Part shown: piece by piece, positions 8,117 to 15,535 of the stretch
Layout: each line of letters opens with the position of its first letter
Numbering within the stretch: the first letter of the stretch is position 1
Assembly: GCA_015055745.1 (NCBI GenBank)
Contig: SVHS01000005.1
Coordinates: 1 to 64,000 of the forward strand
DNA length: 64,000 nt
Direction: 5' to 3'
DNA from: Clostridiales bacterium
Lineage (GTDB): Bacteria; Bacillota; Clostridia; Christensenellales; UBA1242
The notes under the pieces: generated by a model
Database searches by the model: none
What the model was told of the DNA's origin: nothing
Seen by the model: the letters and a program-made list of their open reading frames with translations, nothing else
Translations under genes and position numbers: made by a program

Positions 8117-9295
8117 ATGAATAGGATTATATTGCATATTGATATGAACAACTTTTATGCATCAGTAGAGTGTTTGATGAATCCAAGTCTAAAAAATTAT
8201 GCTGTAGCAGTAGCTGGAGACCCAAACAAACGCACTGGCATTATTCTGGCTAAAAACTATCTAGCCAAAGTATACGGAGTCAAGACTGGTGAAGCTATAT
8301 GGGAAGCAAAGCAAAAATGCCCTACTCTTATCTGTGTGGCTCCACATTTTGATAAATATGAGGAATATAGCAAGCGAGCACACAAGATTTATTATCAATA
8401 TACCGACCTAATAGAACCTTTTGGTATAGACGAATGCTGGCTAGATGTGACAGATAGCTTAAAATTATTCAATTGTACTCCCATGGAGCTAGCAAATAAA
8501 ATACAGCAACAAATCATGGAAGAGCTTGGACTTTCTACCTCTATAGGAGTAAGCTTCGGGAAGACCTTAGCTAAGCTAGGTAGCGACATGAAAAAACCCA
8601 TGGGACTCACTCTAATCGATGAAAACAATCATATCGATATACTCAAAAAGCTAAAAGTCGAAGATATGATAATGATAGGTCGTCACACAACCAAAAAGCT
8701 ACACGATATAAATGTTTATTCGCTTTATGATTTATACCTACTGGACAAAAGGTTTTTGCAAGAAAAATTTGGTGTAATAGGACTACACATACATAATGCT
8801 GTAAGCGGCATAAATGATGATCGGCTTATTACCCCATGTGATGAAGATACCAAGAGTGTAGGAAATGGTGCTACAGCAGTGAAAGATATGATTACCCATG
8901 AAGAGATAAAAGATTTCTTGCATGACTTATCTATGAAAGTATCTAGACGCCTTAGATCGCACGGCTTTTCTGCCAAGACTATCCATGTGACTATAAAATT
9001 TGCAGACTTTACATACTTGTCTGCTCAAGACACTAAAACCTATCATTTCTCAAATGAGCAAGATATCTTTAAGTACGCTTATGAGATTTTTCTCGGACTA
9101 GTGGGAGAAAAATTCGCACCAGTACGAGCTCTAAGAATTTGTACCACAAATCTCATCAATAGAAAAGACCAAATACAGGTCAATCTATTTGCCAATATAA
9201 AAAATGAGAGTCTATGCTCCACTATAGACAATCTAAAAGAAAAATATGGAAATAATATCATATCTCTAGCAAAAGATTATAAAGATTTTGTCTAG
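8117..9295 (+). CDS. dinB: DNA polymerase IV (Y-family)
   Basis: Error-prone translesion polymerase. The 392-residue protein opens with HIDMNNFYASVE, the first metal motif. The palm motif normally seen as D(E)-x-S-x-DE is G-I-D-E-C-W-L-D-V, so the D-E pair is kept while the usual SIDE serine is glycine. STSIGVSFGKTLAKLGSDMKKP and the helix-hairpin-helix thumb follow, then a little-finger domain. AGGAAG precedes the ATG. A LexA box in the promoter indicates SOS control. The ECWLD variant is typical of the second, divergent Firmicutes DinB/YqjW-UvrX-like branch, so it might be called a UmuC-like Pol IV. Confidence 0.92.
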   Translation: MNRIILHIDMNNFYASVECLMNPSLKNYAVAVAGDPNKRTGIILAKNYLAKVYGVKTGEAIWEAKQKCPTLICVAPHFDKYEEYSKRAHKIYYQYTDLIEPFGIDECWLDVTDSLKLFNCTPMELANKIQQQIMEELGLSTSIGVSFGKTLAKLGSDMKKPMGLTLIDENNHIDILKKLKVEDMIMIGRHTTKKLHDINVYSLYDLYLLDKRFLQEKFGVIGLHIHNAVSGINDDRLITPCDEDTKSVGNGATAVKDMITHEEIKDFLHDLSMKVSRRLRSHGFSAKTIHVTIKFADFTYLSAQDTKTYHFSNEQDIFKYAYEIFLGLVGEKFAPVRALRICTTNLINRKDQIQVNLFANIKNESLCSTIDNLKEKYGNNIISLAKDYKDFV

Positions 9296-9321
9296 ATAAA
9301 ATATAAAATTTTGTTATTACA

Positions 9322-9327
9322 TATAAT
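9322..9327 (+). promoter_or_regulatory. -10 element of the lytic transglycosylase gene, leaderless arrangement
   Basis: TATAAT followed by 6 nt and the ATG at 9334. No clear -35 hexamer is visible at the expected place, and there is no Shine-Dalgarno. Confidence 0.55.
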
Positions 9328-9333
9328 AAATAT

Positions 9334-9873
9334 ATGAAAAAAGGTGCATTTTTATTGATTTTTATGATAATTTTTACTTTTTCTTTAGCTGGATATAAAT
9401 TTATAGTAGCGATATCGCACCCATTGAAATACCAGGAAACAATCATAAAGTATGCCAACATCTATGACTTATCTCCCACCCTAATAGCTAGCATAATCAA
9501 TACAGAAAGCTCATTTAACACAGGAGCCGTGTCAAACAAAGATGCTATCGGACTGATGCAGATAAAGCTCACCACTGCAAACTACTTAAATGACCTACAC
9601 AAACGAGACCATATAAAGCGTGAAGACCTATTTGATAGCGAAATAAATATAGAATATGGCTGTATGTATTTAAAATACTTGATGGACAGATTTGACGACC
9701 AATATACCGCCATATCAGCATACAATGCAGGCGAGACAAGAGTACGTACTTGGCTAAAAGATAAAGAATACTCCAGCGACGGCATCACCTTAAATAATAT
9801 ACCGTATAAAGAGACTAGAAATTATCTAATAAAAATAAAACAAAATATGAAATTTTATAAAAAATTAATTTAA
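9334..9873 (+). CDS. Lytic transglycosylase (SLT family)
   Basis: Cleaves the MurNAc-GlcNAc bond in peptidoglycan to give 1,6-anhydro ends. An uncleaved-type N-terminal membrane anchor (about residues 5-26) is followed by an SLT domain with the catalytic Glu in NTESSFN. GLMQI, AYNAG and a terminal Y-x-E-T-R-NY motif are also present. Length is 179 residues, a minimal single-domain enzyme of the YjbJ/CwlQ-like kind found in Clostridia. It follows dinB but has its own -10 element and ends in a 12-bp AT-rich terminator. Confidence 0.9.
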   Translation: MKKGAFLLIFMIIFTFSLAGYKFIVAISHPLKYQETIIKYANIYDLSPTLIASIINTESSFNTGAVSNKDAIGLMQIKLTTANYLNDLHKRDHIKREDLFDSEINIEYGCMYLKYLMDRFDDQYTAISAYNAGETRVRTWLKDKEYSSDGITLNNIPYKETRNYLIKIKQNMKFYKKLI

Positions 9874-9897
9874 TTTTTATGTTAAATTAATTTTTTT
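9862..9897 (+). terminator. Terminator after the lytic transglycosylase
   Basis: A 12-bp AT-only stem (9862-9873 with 9882-9893) overlaps the stop codon and is followed by a T-run. Confidence 0.65.
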
Positions 9898-9919
9898 ATT
9901 TACATATAAATCATTATAA

Positions 9920-11032
9920 TTATTTTTCTTTTTTATGTGATATTTTCAAATTTTTTACTATTTTATAGATTTTTATGCGAATTTTTTTATTAAATTTAAT
10001 ATTTTTTAATAATTTTTTATTGTATTTATATTGTATCAATTTTATTATCATCAATATCACTAATGCTATGACATATACTCCGCTAATAATACCCGATATT
10101 ACATACAAATATTGTACTATAAATCCATAGCCGAAATTTGAAATAATAAGATTGAAAAGCACGACTATAATGGATGTAAATTTTGATTTTTTATCCCGTA
10201 TCAAAATCCTTTGCATATTGAAGCTACATATCATCAAAGTAGAAAACAATGCCAAAATCAAAGTAGCAAAATAGATATAATAAAACCATGGAGATACATT
10301 TTGACTGAGCTCAAACATCGGCATATCTGTACTAAATGATTGACTTGCAAAGACCAAAATATTTAACAATATGATAAAACATATGCTCAATATCACAGCA
10401 AGCTTACCTTTACTTTTTAGCTTTGTTTCAAACAGTACTGGTAATGCTGCAACAAAATTGTTTACTCCAAACAATAAGCCATAATACACCGCCATAAAAC
10501 CGTTTCGTGTAGTGATGGTCATATTGACATTTTGAGGAGTAATATTTTTGATAGAGTTTACGACTATGACAGTAATCATAACAGGTATGATGACATTTGC
10601 CACCATTTTGATCTTACCGATACCACCTATCAACAATACAAATGTCAATATGCTAAGTATGATAGATGGAATCTTGTATCCTACTCCAAAAAACGTATCA
10701 AATAGATAGTCAGCGCCAGCCAGCATTCCAGCAGATGTGATAGCAAAGTTTATTAGCATCACTATATTTGAGAGTTTGCATAGTTTACCAAACATGGCGG
10801 TATTAAATTCGTTGTAGCTATTTAACTCTAATTTATGACTCACATATTGTATAACAAAAAATAAATAAATATATAAAAGTGCGAAAGATACTAAACCAAT
10901 AAGTGATGCACCACCAAAATCAAAGAAAAAGACACAAATTTCTTTTCCTGAGGCAAAGCCCACACCGATAATAGCGCCTAAAATTAAAAAATAGTCCACT
11001 ATAGTGGACCACAATTTATTTCCACCTTTCAT
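9920..11032 (-). CDS. YkvI-like membrane protein (APC/LeuT-fold transporter)
   Basis: Polytopic membrane protein with about ten hydrophobic segments, 370 residues. The opening FLILGAIIGVGFASGKEI-x-x-FF block is characteristic of the YkvI (COG3949) group, related to amino-acid/sodium symporters with a broken first helix. The substrate is unknown. The last about 45 residues are strongly basic and lysine/isoleucine rich, ending in the cytoplasm. It lies 31 nt downstream of the zinc-ribbon gene and may be cotranscribed with it. A TATATT 5 nt from the ATG also suggests its own start. Confidence 0.75.
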   Translation of the reverse strand: MKGGNKLWSTIVDYFLILGAIIGVGFASGKEICVFFFDFGGASLIGLVSFALLYIYLFFVIQYVSHKLELNSYNEFNTAMFGKLCKLSNIVMLINFAITSAGMLAGADYLFDTFFGVGYKIPSIILSILTFVLLIGGIGKIKMVANVIIPVMITVIVVNSIKNITPQNVNMTITTRNGFMAVYYGLLFGVNNFVAALPVLFETKLKSKGKLAVILSICFIILLNILVFASQSFSTDMPMFELSQNVSPWFYYIYFATLILALFSTLMICSFNMQRILIRDKKSKFTSIIVVLFNLIISNFGYGFIVQYLYVISGIISGVYVIALVILMIIKLIQYKYNKKLLKNIKFNKKIRIKIYKIVKNLKISHKKEK

Positions 11033-11063
11033 ATAAAAATATATGAAAGATGAGCTAAAAAGA

Positions 11064-11759
11064 TTACTTCATCATGATAATTCTACCACAATGCTCACAT
11101 GGCAACATTTTCTTTGTCTTCAATTTCTCTATAAAGTTTAGAGGAAGCTCTACCTTACAGCCACCACAGAATACATCTTCAAGATTTACATACACAGGGA
11201 AAATACCTTTTTCTTTCATCTCTTTATATTTTTCGTATTTTTCCTTATCTTCAACCTTTGGCTCTAATTCTTTGATTTTCTTTTCTACATCTGCTATCTT
11301 TGGAGCTACTTCATTTCGTTTTTGCTCAATCTTAGCTTTGATATTTGCAGAACGAAGCTTAGCTTCTGTGAGCTTATTTGATAGTTCAGCACTTTTTCTG
11401 ACTACTTCTTCTGCTTTTCTGACAAGCTCCTCTACTCGTCTATTTTCTTCGCTTAATTCACCCACTAGGCTATTTGAATCACTGATCAAAGAACCGATAT
11501 TTTCAAGATTAATATTGTCTACATTACGTTTCTTTAAAATCTCGCTATCGCCTCTATATTTTGATAGCTTATTTAATGCTTTATCATAATTTTTTACTAT
11601 CTCATTGGCTTGAGCCTCGAGCTGCTCAAATCTCGCACGACCTTCTTGCATGATCTTTCTATAATTTTTAAAATCAATGCTTGCAGGACACTTGTCTACT
11701 TCTCTATTTAGAGCTAAAATTTGTCTATCCAATTTTTGTATTTCTAGTATTGTCTTCAT
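11064..11759 (-). CDS. Coiled-coil protein with C-terminal C4 zinc ribbon (DUF164/CdsZ-like)
   Basis: A 231-residue protein of long helical hairpin plus zinc-ribbon type. Residues about 5-175 show continuous heptad-like, charged helices. The C-terminus carries C-G-G-C and, about 30 residues on, C-E-H-C, which together bind one zinc. Such proteins (COG1579) are widespread and of uncertain function; a nucleic-acid or chaperone-like role has been suggested for relatives. It follows rpoD directly with no gap, so it belongs to the dnaG-rpoD operon. In many Firmicutes that place is taken by trmK and a Nif3-like gene, with the zinc-ribbon protein nearby. Confidence 0.8.
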   Translation of the reverse strand: MKTILEIQKLDRQILALNREVDKCPASIDFKNYRKIMQEGRARFEQLEAQANEIVKNYDKALNKLSKYRGDSEILKKRNVDNINLENIGSLISDSNSLVGELSEENRRVEELVRKAEEVVRKSAELSNKLTEAKLRSANIKAKIEQKRNEVAPKIADVEKKIKELEPKVEDKEKYEKYKEMKEKGIFPVYVNLEDVFCGGCKVELPLNFIEKLKTKKMLPCEHCGRIIMMK

Positions 11760-12863
11760 TTATTTTCTCCCTTTACTGCTATCTTCATCTTCTTCTGACA
11801 AATCATCACGAAGTCTCTTGAGCTTTGACGGATGTCTAAGTTTCCTAAGAGCCTTTGCCTCAATCTGACGGATACGCTCACGTGTCACAGAAAACTCTCT
11901 ACCGACCTCTTCTAGTGTCCTAGGATGAGCATCGTCTAGACCATAACGCAAACGAATAACTTTTTGTTCTCTAGGGGTAAGTGTCTCCAATACGCTCATC
12001 AATTGCTCTTTTAGCATATTTTGCATAGCTATATCTTGTGGAGAAAGCGCATTTTCATCTGGAATAAGGTCTCCTATCTTGCTATCTTCTTCGTGTCCCA
12101 TCTTGCTCTCTAGTGAGATAGGGTCTTGAGATATCCTCTGTACCTCGATGACTTTGTCTACCGTAGTGCCGAGCTTTTCTGCTATCTCCTCTACTGTCGG
12201 GTCTCTACCTAGCTCTTGCAAAAGCTCCTTTGCAGCTTTGTTGTGCTTTAGGATAGTCTCTACCATATGCACTGGTACACGCATCAATCTAGCCTGATCT
12301 GATATAGCACGTGTGATACTCTGTCTGATCCACCAAGTACCATAAGTAGAAAATTTGAAGCCCTTGGTATAGTCAAATTTTTCTACTGCTTTCATTAGTC
12401 CTGTATTACCTTCTTGGATAAGATCCAAGAAAGTCATATTATATTTGTTTTGATAACGTTTTGCTATACTTACTACCAATCTAAGATTTGACTCGATTAG
12501 CTTATTTCTAGCATATTCACTCTTTTCCTCTACTAGCATACGACTGAGCTCACGCTCTTCGTCTGGAGACAAAAGCGGGATATTACCTATCTCCTTTAGA
12601 TACATCTTGACTGGATCATTTACATTGATCTGGCTAATGATATTTTCTAGCTCTTTATCATCTACTGGTATGTCACTCACAGTGTCATTGATAGTGATAC
12701 CATTTTCTATCAAAAATTTCTTAATTTCTTCGATCTCATTACCATCTATTTCGTCATATTTTTCTACTAGCTTTCTACATAAGTTATCATCGGAAATTGA
12801 TTTTTGATGATTATCCTTAAATTGTTGTAATAGCTTTTCCTCTATTTCTTGTACATCAACCAT
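11760..12863 (-). CDS. rpoD: RNA polymerase primary sigma factor RpoD (SigA)
   Basis: Housekeeping sigma factor recognising TTGACA/TATAAT promoters. A shortened region 1.1-like N-terminus is followed by region 1.2 ([11 protein letters not shown]), region 2 ([18 protein letters not shown] and [14 protein letters not shown]), region 3 (MRVPVHMVE), and region 4 with the [24 protein letters not shown] chose the ATG at 12863 because GAGGAG lies 8 nt upstream. The frame extends to 12878 without a better site. It overlaps the preceding sigma-region-2-like gene by 8 nt, so the two are translationally coupled in the dnaG-rpoD operon. Confidence 0.97.
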   Translation of the reverse strand: MVDVQEIEEKLLQQFKDNHQKSISDDNLCRKLVEKYDEIDGNEIEEIKKFLIENGITINDTVSDIPVDDKELENIISQINVNDPVKMYLKEIGNIPLLSPDEERELSRMLVEEKSEYARNKLIESNLRLVVSIAKRYQNKYNMTFLDLIQEGNTGLMKAVEKFDYTKGFKFSTYGTWWIRQSITRAISDQARLMRVPVHMVETILKHNKAAKELLQELGRDPTVEEIAEKLGTTVDKVIEVQRISQDPISLESKMGHEEDSKIGDLIPDENALSPQDIAMQNMLKEQLMSVLETLTPREQKVIRLRYGLDDAHPRTLEEVGREFSVTRERIRQIEAKALRKLRHPSKLKRLRDDLSEEDEDSSKGRK

Positions 12864-13377
12864 TCTTTTTCTCCTCAAATTCTTCCTTTATCTTCACTCT
12901 TGTCCAATATATAACATAATCTTTAAAATCTATCTTTTTGGCTTCTTGATACTTATCTATCGCATCGAGTAGCCCAATGTTTGCCACTTGCACCAAGTCT
13001 TGAATATCTACATCTTTGTGCAAAGTGTAATAATTTAAACATAGATATAAAATATCCTTTAATTGTGAATTTATAATCAATTCTCGAGTTTTTTCGCTCT
13101 TGGTAGCCTTATAATCTAATAAAGCTTGTCTCAAAGCCTTATCATTTAACGTTTTGGCTTTTTTGATGTCTATGTAATAATCCAACACTTTCTCAAGCTC
13201 TGTCTCTACCACATCTTCTGTCTTGCTCGGCTCAAACATAGCCCTATAATACTGTCTAATATCAGCTCTCTTGTACCTACCATTTTGCGCTAGCTCGATA
13301 TACTCACCTTCGATATCTTCTACGCCTAGCGCTTGTAAATACTTGTAGAGCTCATCTGTCTTGTCTACCTGTATCAC
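12856..13377 (-). CDS. Sigma-70 region 2-like small protein between dnaG and rpoD
   Basis: A 173-residue protein starting at a GTG with GGAG 5-6 nt upstream. Its N-terminal half is not recognised. Residues about 88-168 align by eye with sigma region 2 of the neighbouring Rpo[16 protein letters not shown] matches the [15 protein letters not shown] helix, [20 protein letters not shown] matches the core-binding helix, and [17 protein letters not shown] matches the -10-recognition helix. There is no region 3 or 4. It could bind core polymerase, compete with or assist RpoD, or be a decayed sigma factor. Overlap with both dnaG and rpoD implies coexpression. Confidence 0.7.
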   Translation of the reverse strand: MIQVDKTDELYKYLQALGVEDIEGEYIELAQNGRYKRADIRQYYRAMFEPSKTEDVVETELEKVLDYYIDIKKAKTLNDKALRQALLDYKATKSEKTRELIINSQLKDILYLCLNYYTLHKDVDIQDLVQVANIGLLDAIDKYQEAKKIDFKDYVIYWTRVKIKEEFEEKKNG

Positions 13378-15146
13378 TTTTTCTCCTTATTTATCTTGTC
13401 TGTAATGTCTTTTAGTTTGTTTAGATAAAAATATTTTTCATCATCAGTCTCACTATTTAGCATCTGATTTTTGACCTTGTCTCTCTCACACTCTAGCTCA
13501 TAAATCTTGACACGCTGGATAGTGTCGTGCAAATAGCTCGAAAAAACCTCATCACCAGGGAAAACATAATTTATCACCCTGTCTATCAACGAATTGGCTT
13601 TTATTTCAAAATTATCAAACAATGTAGAGACGTTGTAATCTTTATTATCCTCTATCTTTTGTTTTAAAAACTCATATAACTTACTTAATTCATCATCGGA
13701 CACAAAAAGTCCTGATATTTCATCGAAATTTTTAATTTTTTTATACAACATAGAAGACAAAAGCATGATTTTACTCTCGCGGATAAAATTATCCCTAATA
13801 TCATCACTAGCAGGCATCTCTTGGGTAGGTCTCACTACAGAAACCTCTGTAGAATGAAGACTCTTCCTCAATGCATCTATCGGCACACGCACTAGCTTTT
13901 GTACTTCGCTAAGATATATCTCTTGCTCTGCTGGGAGAGAAAATTTTGAGATATAATTGAGCGCCTCTTGAATATATTTTGTCCTCTCATTGTTTGATGT
14001 CAAATCGTATTTCGTAGCACTATCTTTCAATACAAAATCTACACAATCTTGTCCTGAATAAAGCTCTTCTAAAAACGCTTCCTTGCCGTATTTTTTTATG
14101 TATTCGTCTGGATCTTTCGCTCTATTTAGTCGTACAACTTTGATATTTAGTCCGACTTGCTTTAATGTATCTATCGCTTTGTATGTCGCCATAGTACCTG
14201 CATTGTCTCCATCAAGGCACAAGATCACATTGTCTACCAGCTGTTTGATTTTCTTCGCATGAAGCGGTGTCAATGCAGTGCCCATACAACCGATAGTATT
14301 GGATATACCTATCTGATGACAGGCGATGACATCAATATGCCCTTCTACTATAATGATAGTGTCTAGCATATGCTCTTTTTTTAGATCTCTGACAAAGTTA
14401 TATGCAAATAGTATTTCACTCTTATTAAATACCACTGTCTGAGGTGTATTTTTATACTTGGCGTGGGTCGGATTGTCGTCTACTGATCTACCAGAATAAG
14501 CCACCACATCACCAAAACCATTCATGATAGGGAACAAAAGTCTACCACCATAAAAATCATATGATCCGTGCTCATTTTTGCCGACTACACCTGCCATAAC
14601 CATCTCATCATATGTAAAACCTAGATGGTGCAAATACTTGACCAAATCATCATAATTTAGTGATGCTCCGATCTGGAATTTATCTATCATCTCATCACTT
14701 ATCTGCCTAGATCTCAAGTACTTCGCCTGCAGAGAATCAGGATTCTTCAAAAGATTTTGATGATAAAACTCGGTAGTATGTCGTAAAATCTGATACACTC
14801 TATCTCGCTCATGCTTTCTCTTCTGCATTTCTTCGCTGTCTGCATGGCTAGGCATCTGCATACCACAGTTTTTACACAAGATCTCAACCGCGGTCATGAA
14901 ATCCACATTTTCCATTTTCATAATAAAATTGATGACATTACCGCTCTCTCCACAGCCAAAACACTTAAAAAACTGACCATCTTGCTTGATAGAAAAAGAT
15001 GGTGTCTTTTCATTATGAAATGGACAGCATGCCCAAAAATTGCCACCGCGACGATTTAGAGTAAGATATTTGCTTGCGACATCTACGATATCGTTTTTAG
15101 CTCTCAATTCCTCCAAAAAATCCGGTGTCAGACTTACATTTGCCAT
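13374..15146 (-). CDS. dnaG: DNA primase DnaG
   Basis: Synthesises RNA primers at the replication fork. The 590-residue protein has an N-terminal CHC2-type zinc domain (CCPFHNEKTPSF and CFGCGESG), the RNA-polymerase domain with a TOPRIM fold (EGHIDVIA, LCLDGDNAG) and a helical C-terminal region that would bind the DnaB helicase. Length is typical. GGAG precedes the ATG. It is the first gene of the macromolecular-synthesis operon dnaG, sigma-2-like gene, rpoD, zinc-ribbon gene. Confidence 0.97.
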   Translation of the reverse strand: MANVSLTPDFLEELRAKNDIVDVASKYLTLNRRGGNFWACCPFHNEKTPSFSIKQDGQFFKCFGCGESGNVINFIMKMENVDFMTAVEILCKNCGMQMPSHADSEEMQKRKHERDRVYQILRHTTEFYHQNLLKNPDSLQAKYLRSRQISDEMIDKFQIGASLNYDDLVKYLHHLGFTYDEMVMAGVVGKNEHGSYDFYGGRLLFPIMNGFGDVVAYSGRSVDDNPTHAKYKNTPQTVVFNKSEILFAYNFVRDLKKEHMLDTIIIVEGHIDVIACHQIGISNTIGCMGTALTPLHAKKIKQLVDNVILCLDGDNAGTMATYKAIDTLKQVGLNIKVVRLNRAKDPDEYIKKYGKEAFLEELYSGQDCVDFVLKDSATKYDLTSNNERTKYIQEALNYISKFSLPAEQEIYLSEVQKLVRVPIDALRKSLHSTEVSVVRPTQEMPASDDIRDNFIRESKIMLLSSMLYKKIKNFDEISGLFVSDDELSKLYEFLKQKIEDNKDYNVSTLFDNFEIKANSLIDRVINYVFPGDEVFSSYLHDTIQRVKIYELECERDKVKNQMLNSETDDEKYFYLNKLKDITDKINKEKK

Positions 15147-15290
15147 TTAATCTCCGATGTTTAGCTAAGTACAACAAAAAAATAGGATATCCTTTAAAAA
15201 ATACTATAATTTAAGTATCTTAAAACCCCTCTTCATAACTTAATACACCAAAATTTGAAATTCTCCTGAAAATTTTTAAAAATTTTACGA

Positions 15291-15318
15291 CGAAAAAACG
15301 CTAGACAAATCTAGCGTC
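15291..15318 (-). terminator. Terminator downstream of ppdK and its duplicated tail
   Basis: An 8-bp perfect stem (15298-15305 with 15310-15317), loop CAAA, followed on the minus strand by a T-run. It lies beyond the second copy of the ppdK 3' end. Confidence 0.85.
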
Positions 15319-15373
15319 TTTTCTATAAACCAAGCTAAGCGACTACTTGTGTGCTTTGTTTATCATTAGTAAT

Positions 15374-15412
15374 TTATTTTCTCTTGTTCTTGATATTTGC
15401 CTGAGCTGCAGC
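15374..15412 (-). repeat. Second copy of the ppdK C-terminal coding tail
   Basis: Read on the minus strand it encodes A-A-A-Q-A-N-I-K-N-K-R-K-stop. The real ppdK (15536-15571) ends A-A-A-Q-A-N-I-K-N-K-R-stop. Eleven residues are identical while most codons differ only at third positions. An in-frame stop lies two codons upstream, so this is a fragment, not a gene. Confidence 0.85.
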
Positions 15413-15535
15413 GCGTCACAAATCTCATCTCTGCTAGTTTGCTCTTCGCAAACACGCGCTTTTATTCGTTTGTTCCTTTTCCCTACAAAACATCTGTTTT
15501 GTGGGAACCCTGTACGTTTATCCTTGCTCTACAAA
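15413..15535. other. Inserted segment between the two ppdK tails
   Basis: These 123 bp separate the functional ppdK stop from the duplicated tail. They hold two hairpins: GTTTGC/GCAAAC (15437-15453) and a longer stem CCC-ACAAAACA / TGTTTTGT-GGG with one bulged base (15481-15505). No open reading frame is convincing. It may be what remains of an element that integrated into the 3' end of ppdK. Confidence 0.5.

Noticed and set aside
10994-11009. Perfect 16-bp palindrome GTCCACTATAGTGGAC in the start of the YkvI-like gene
   Set aside because: It lies within conserved coding sequence and no function or second copy is visible. Probably chance.
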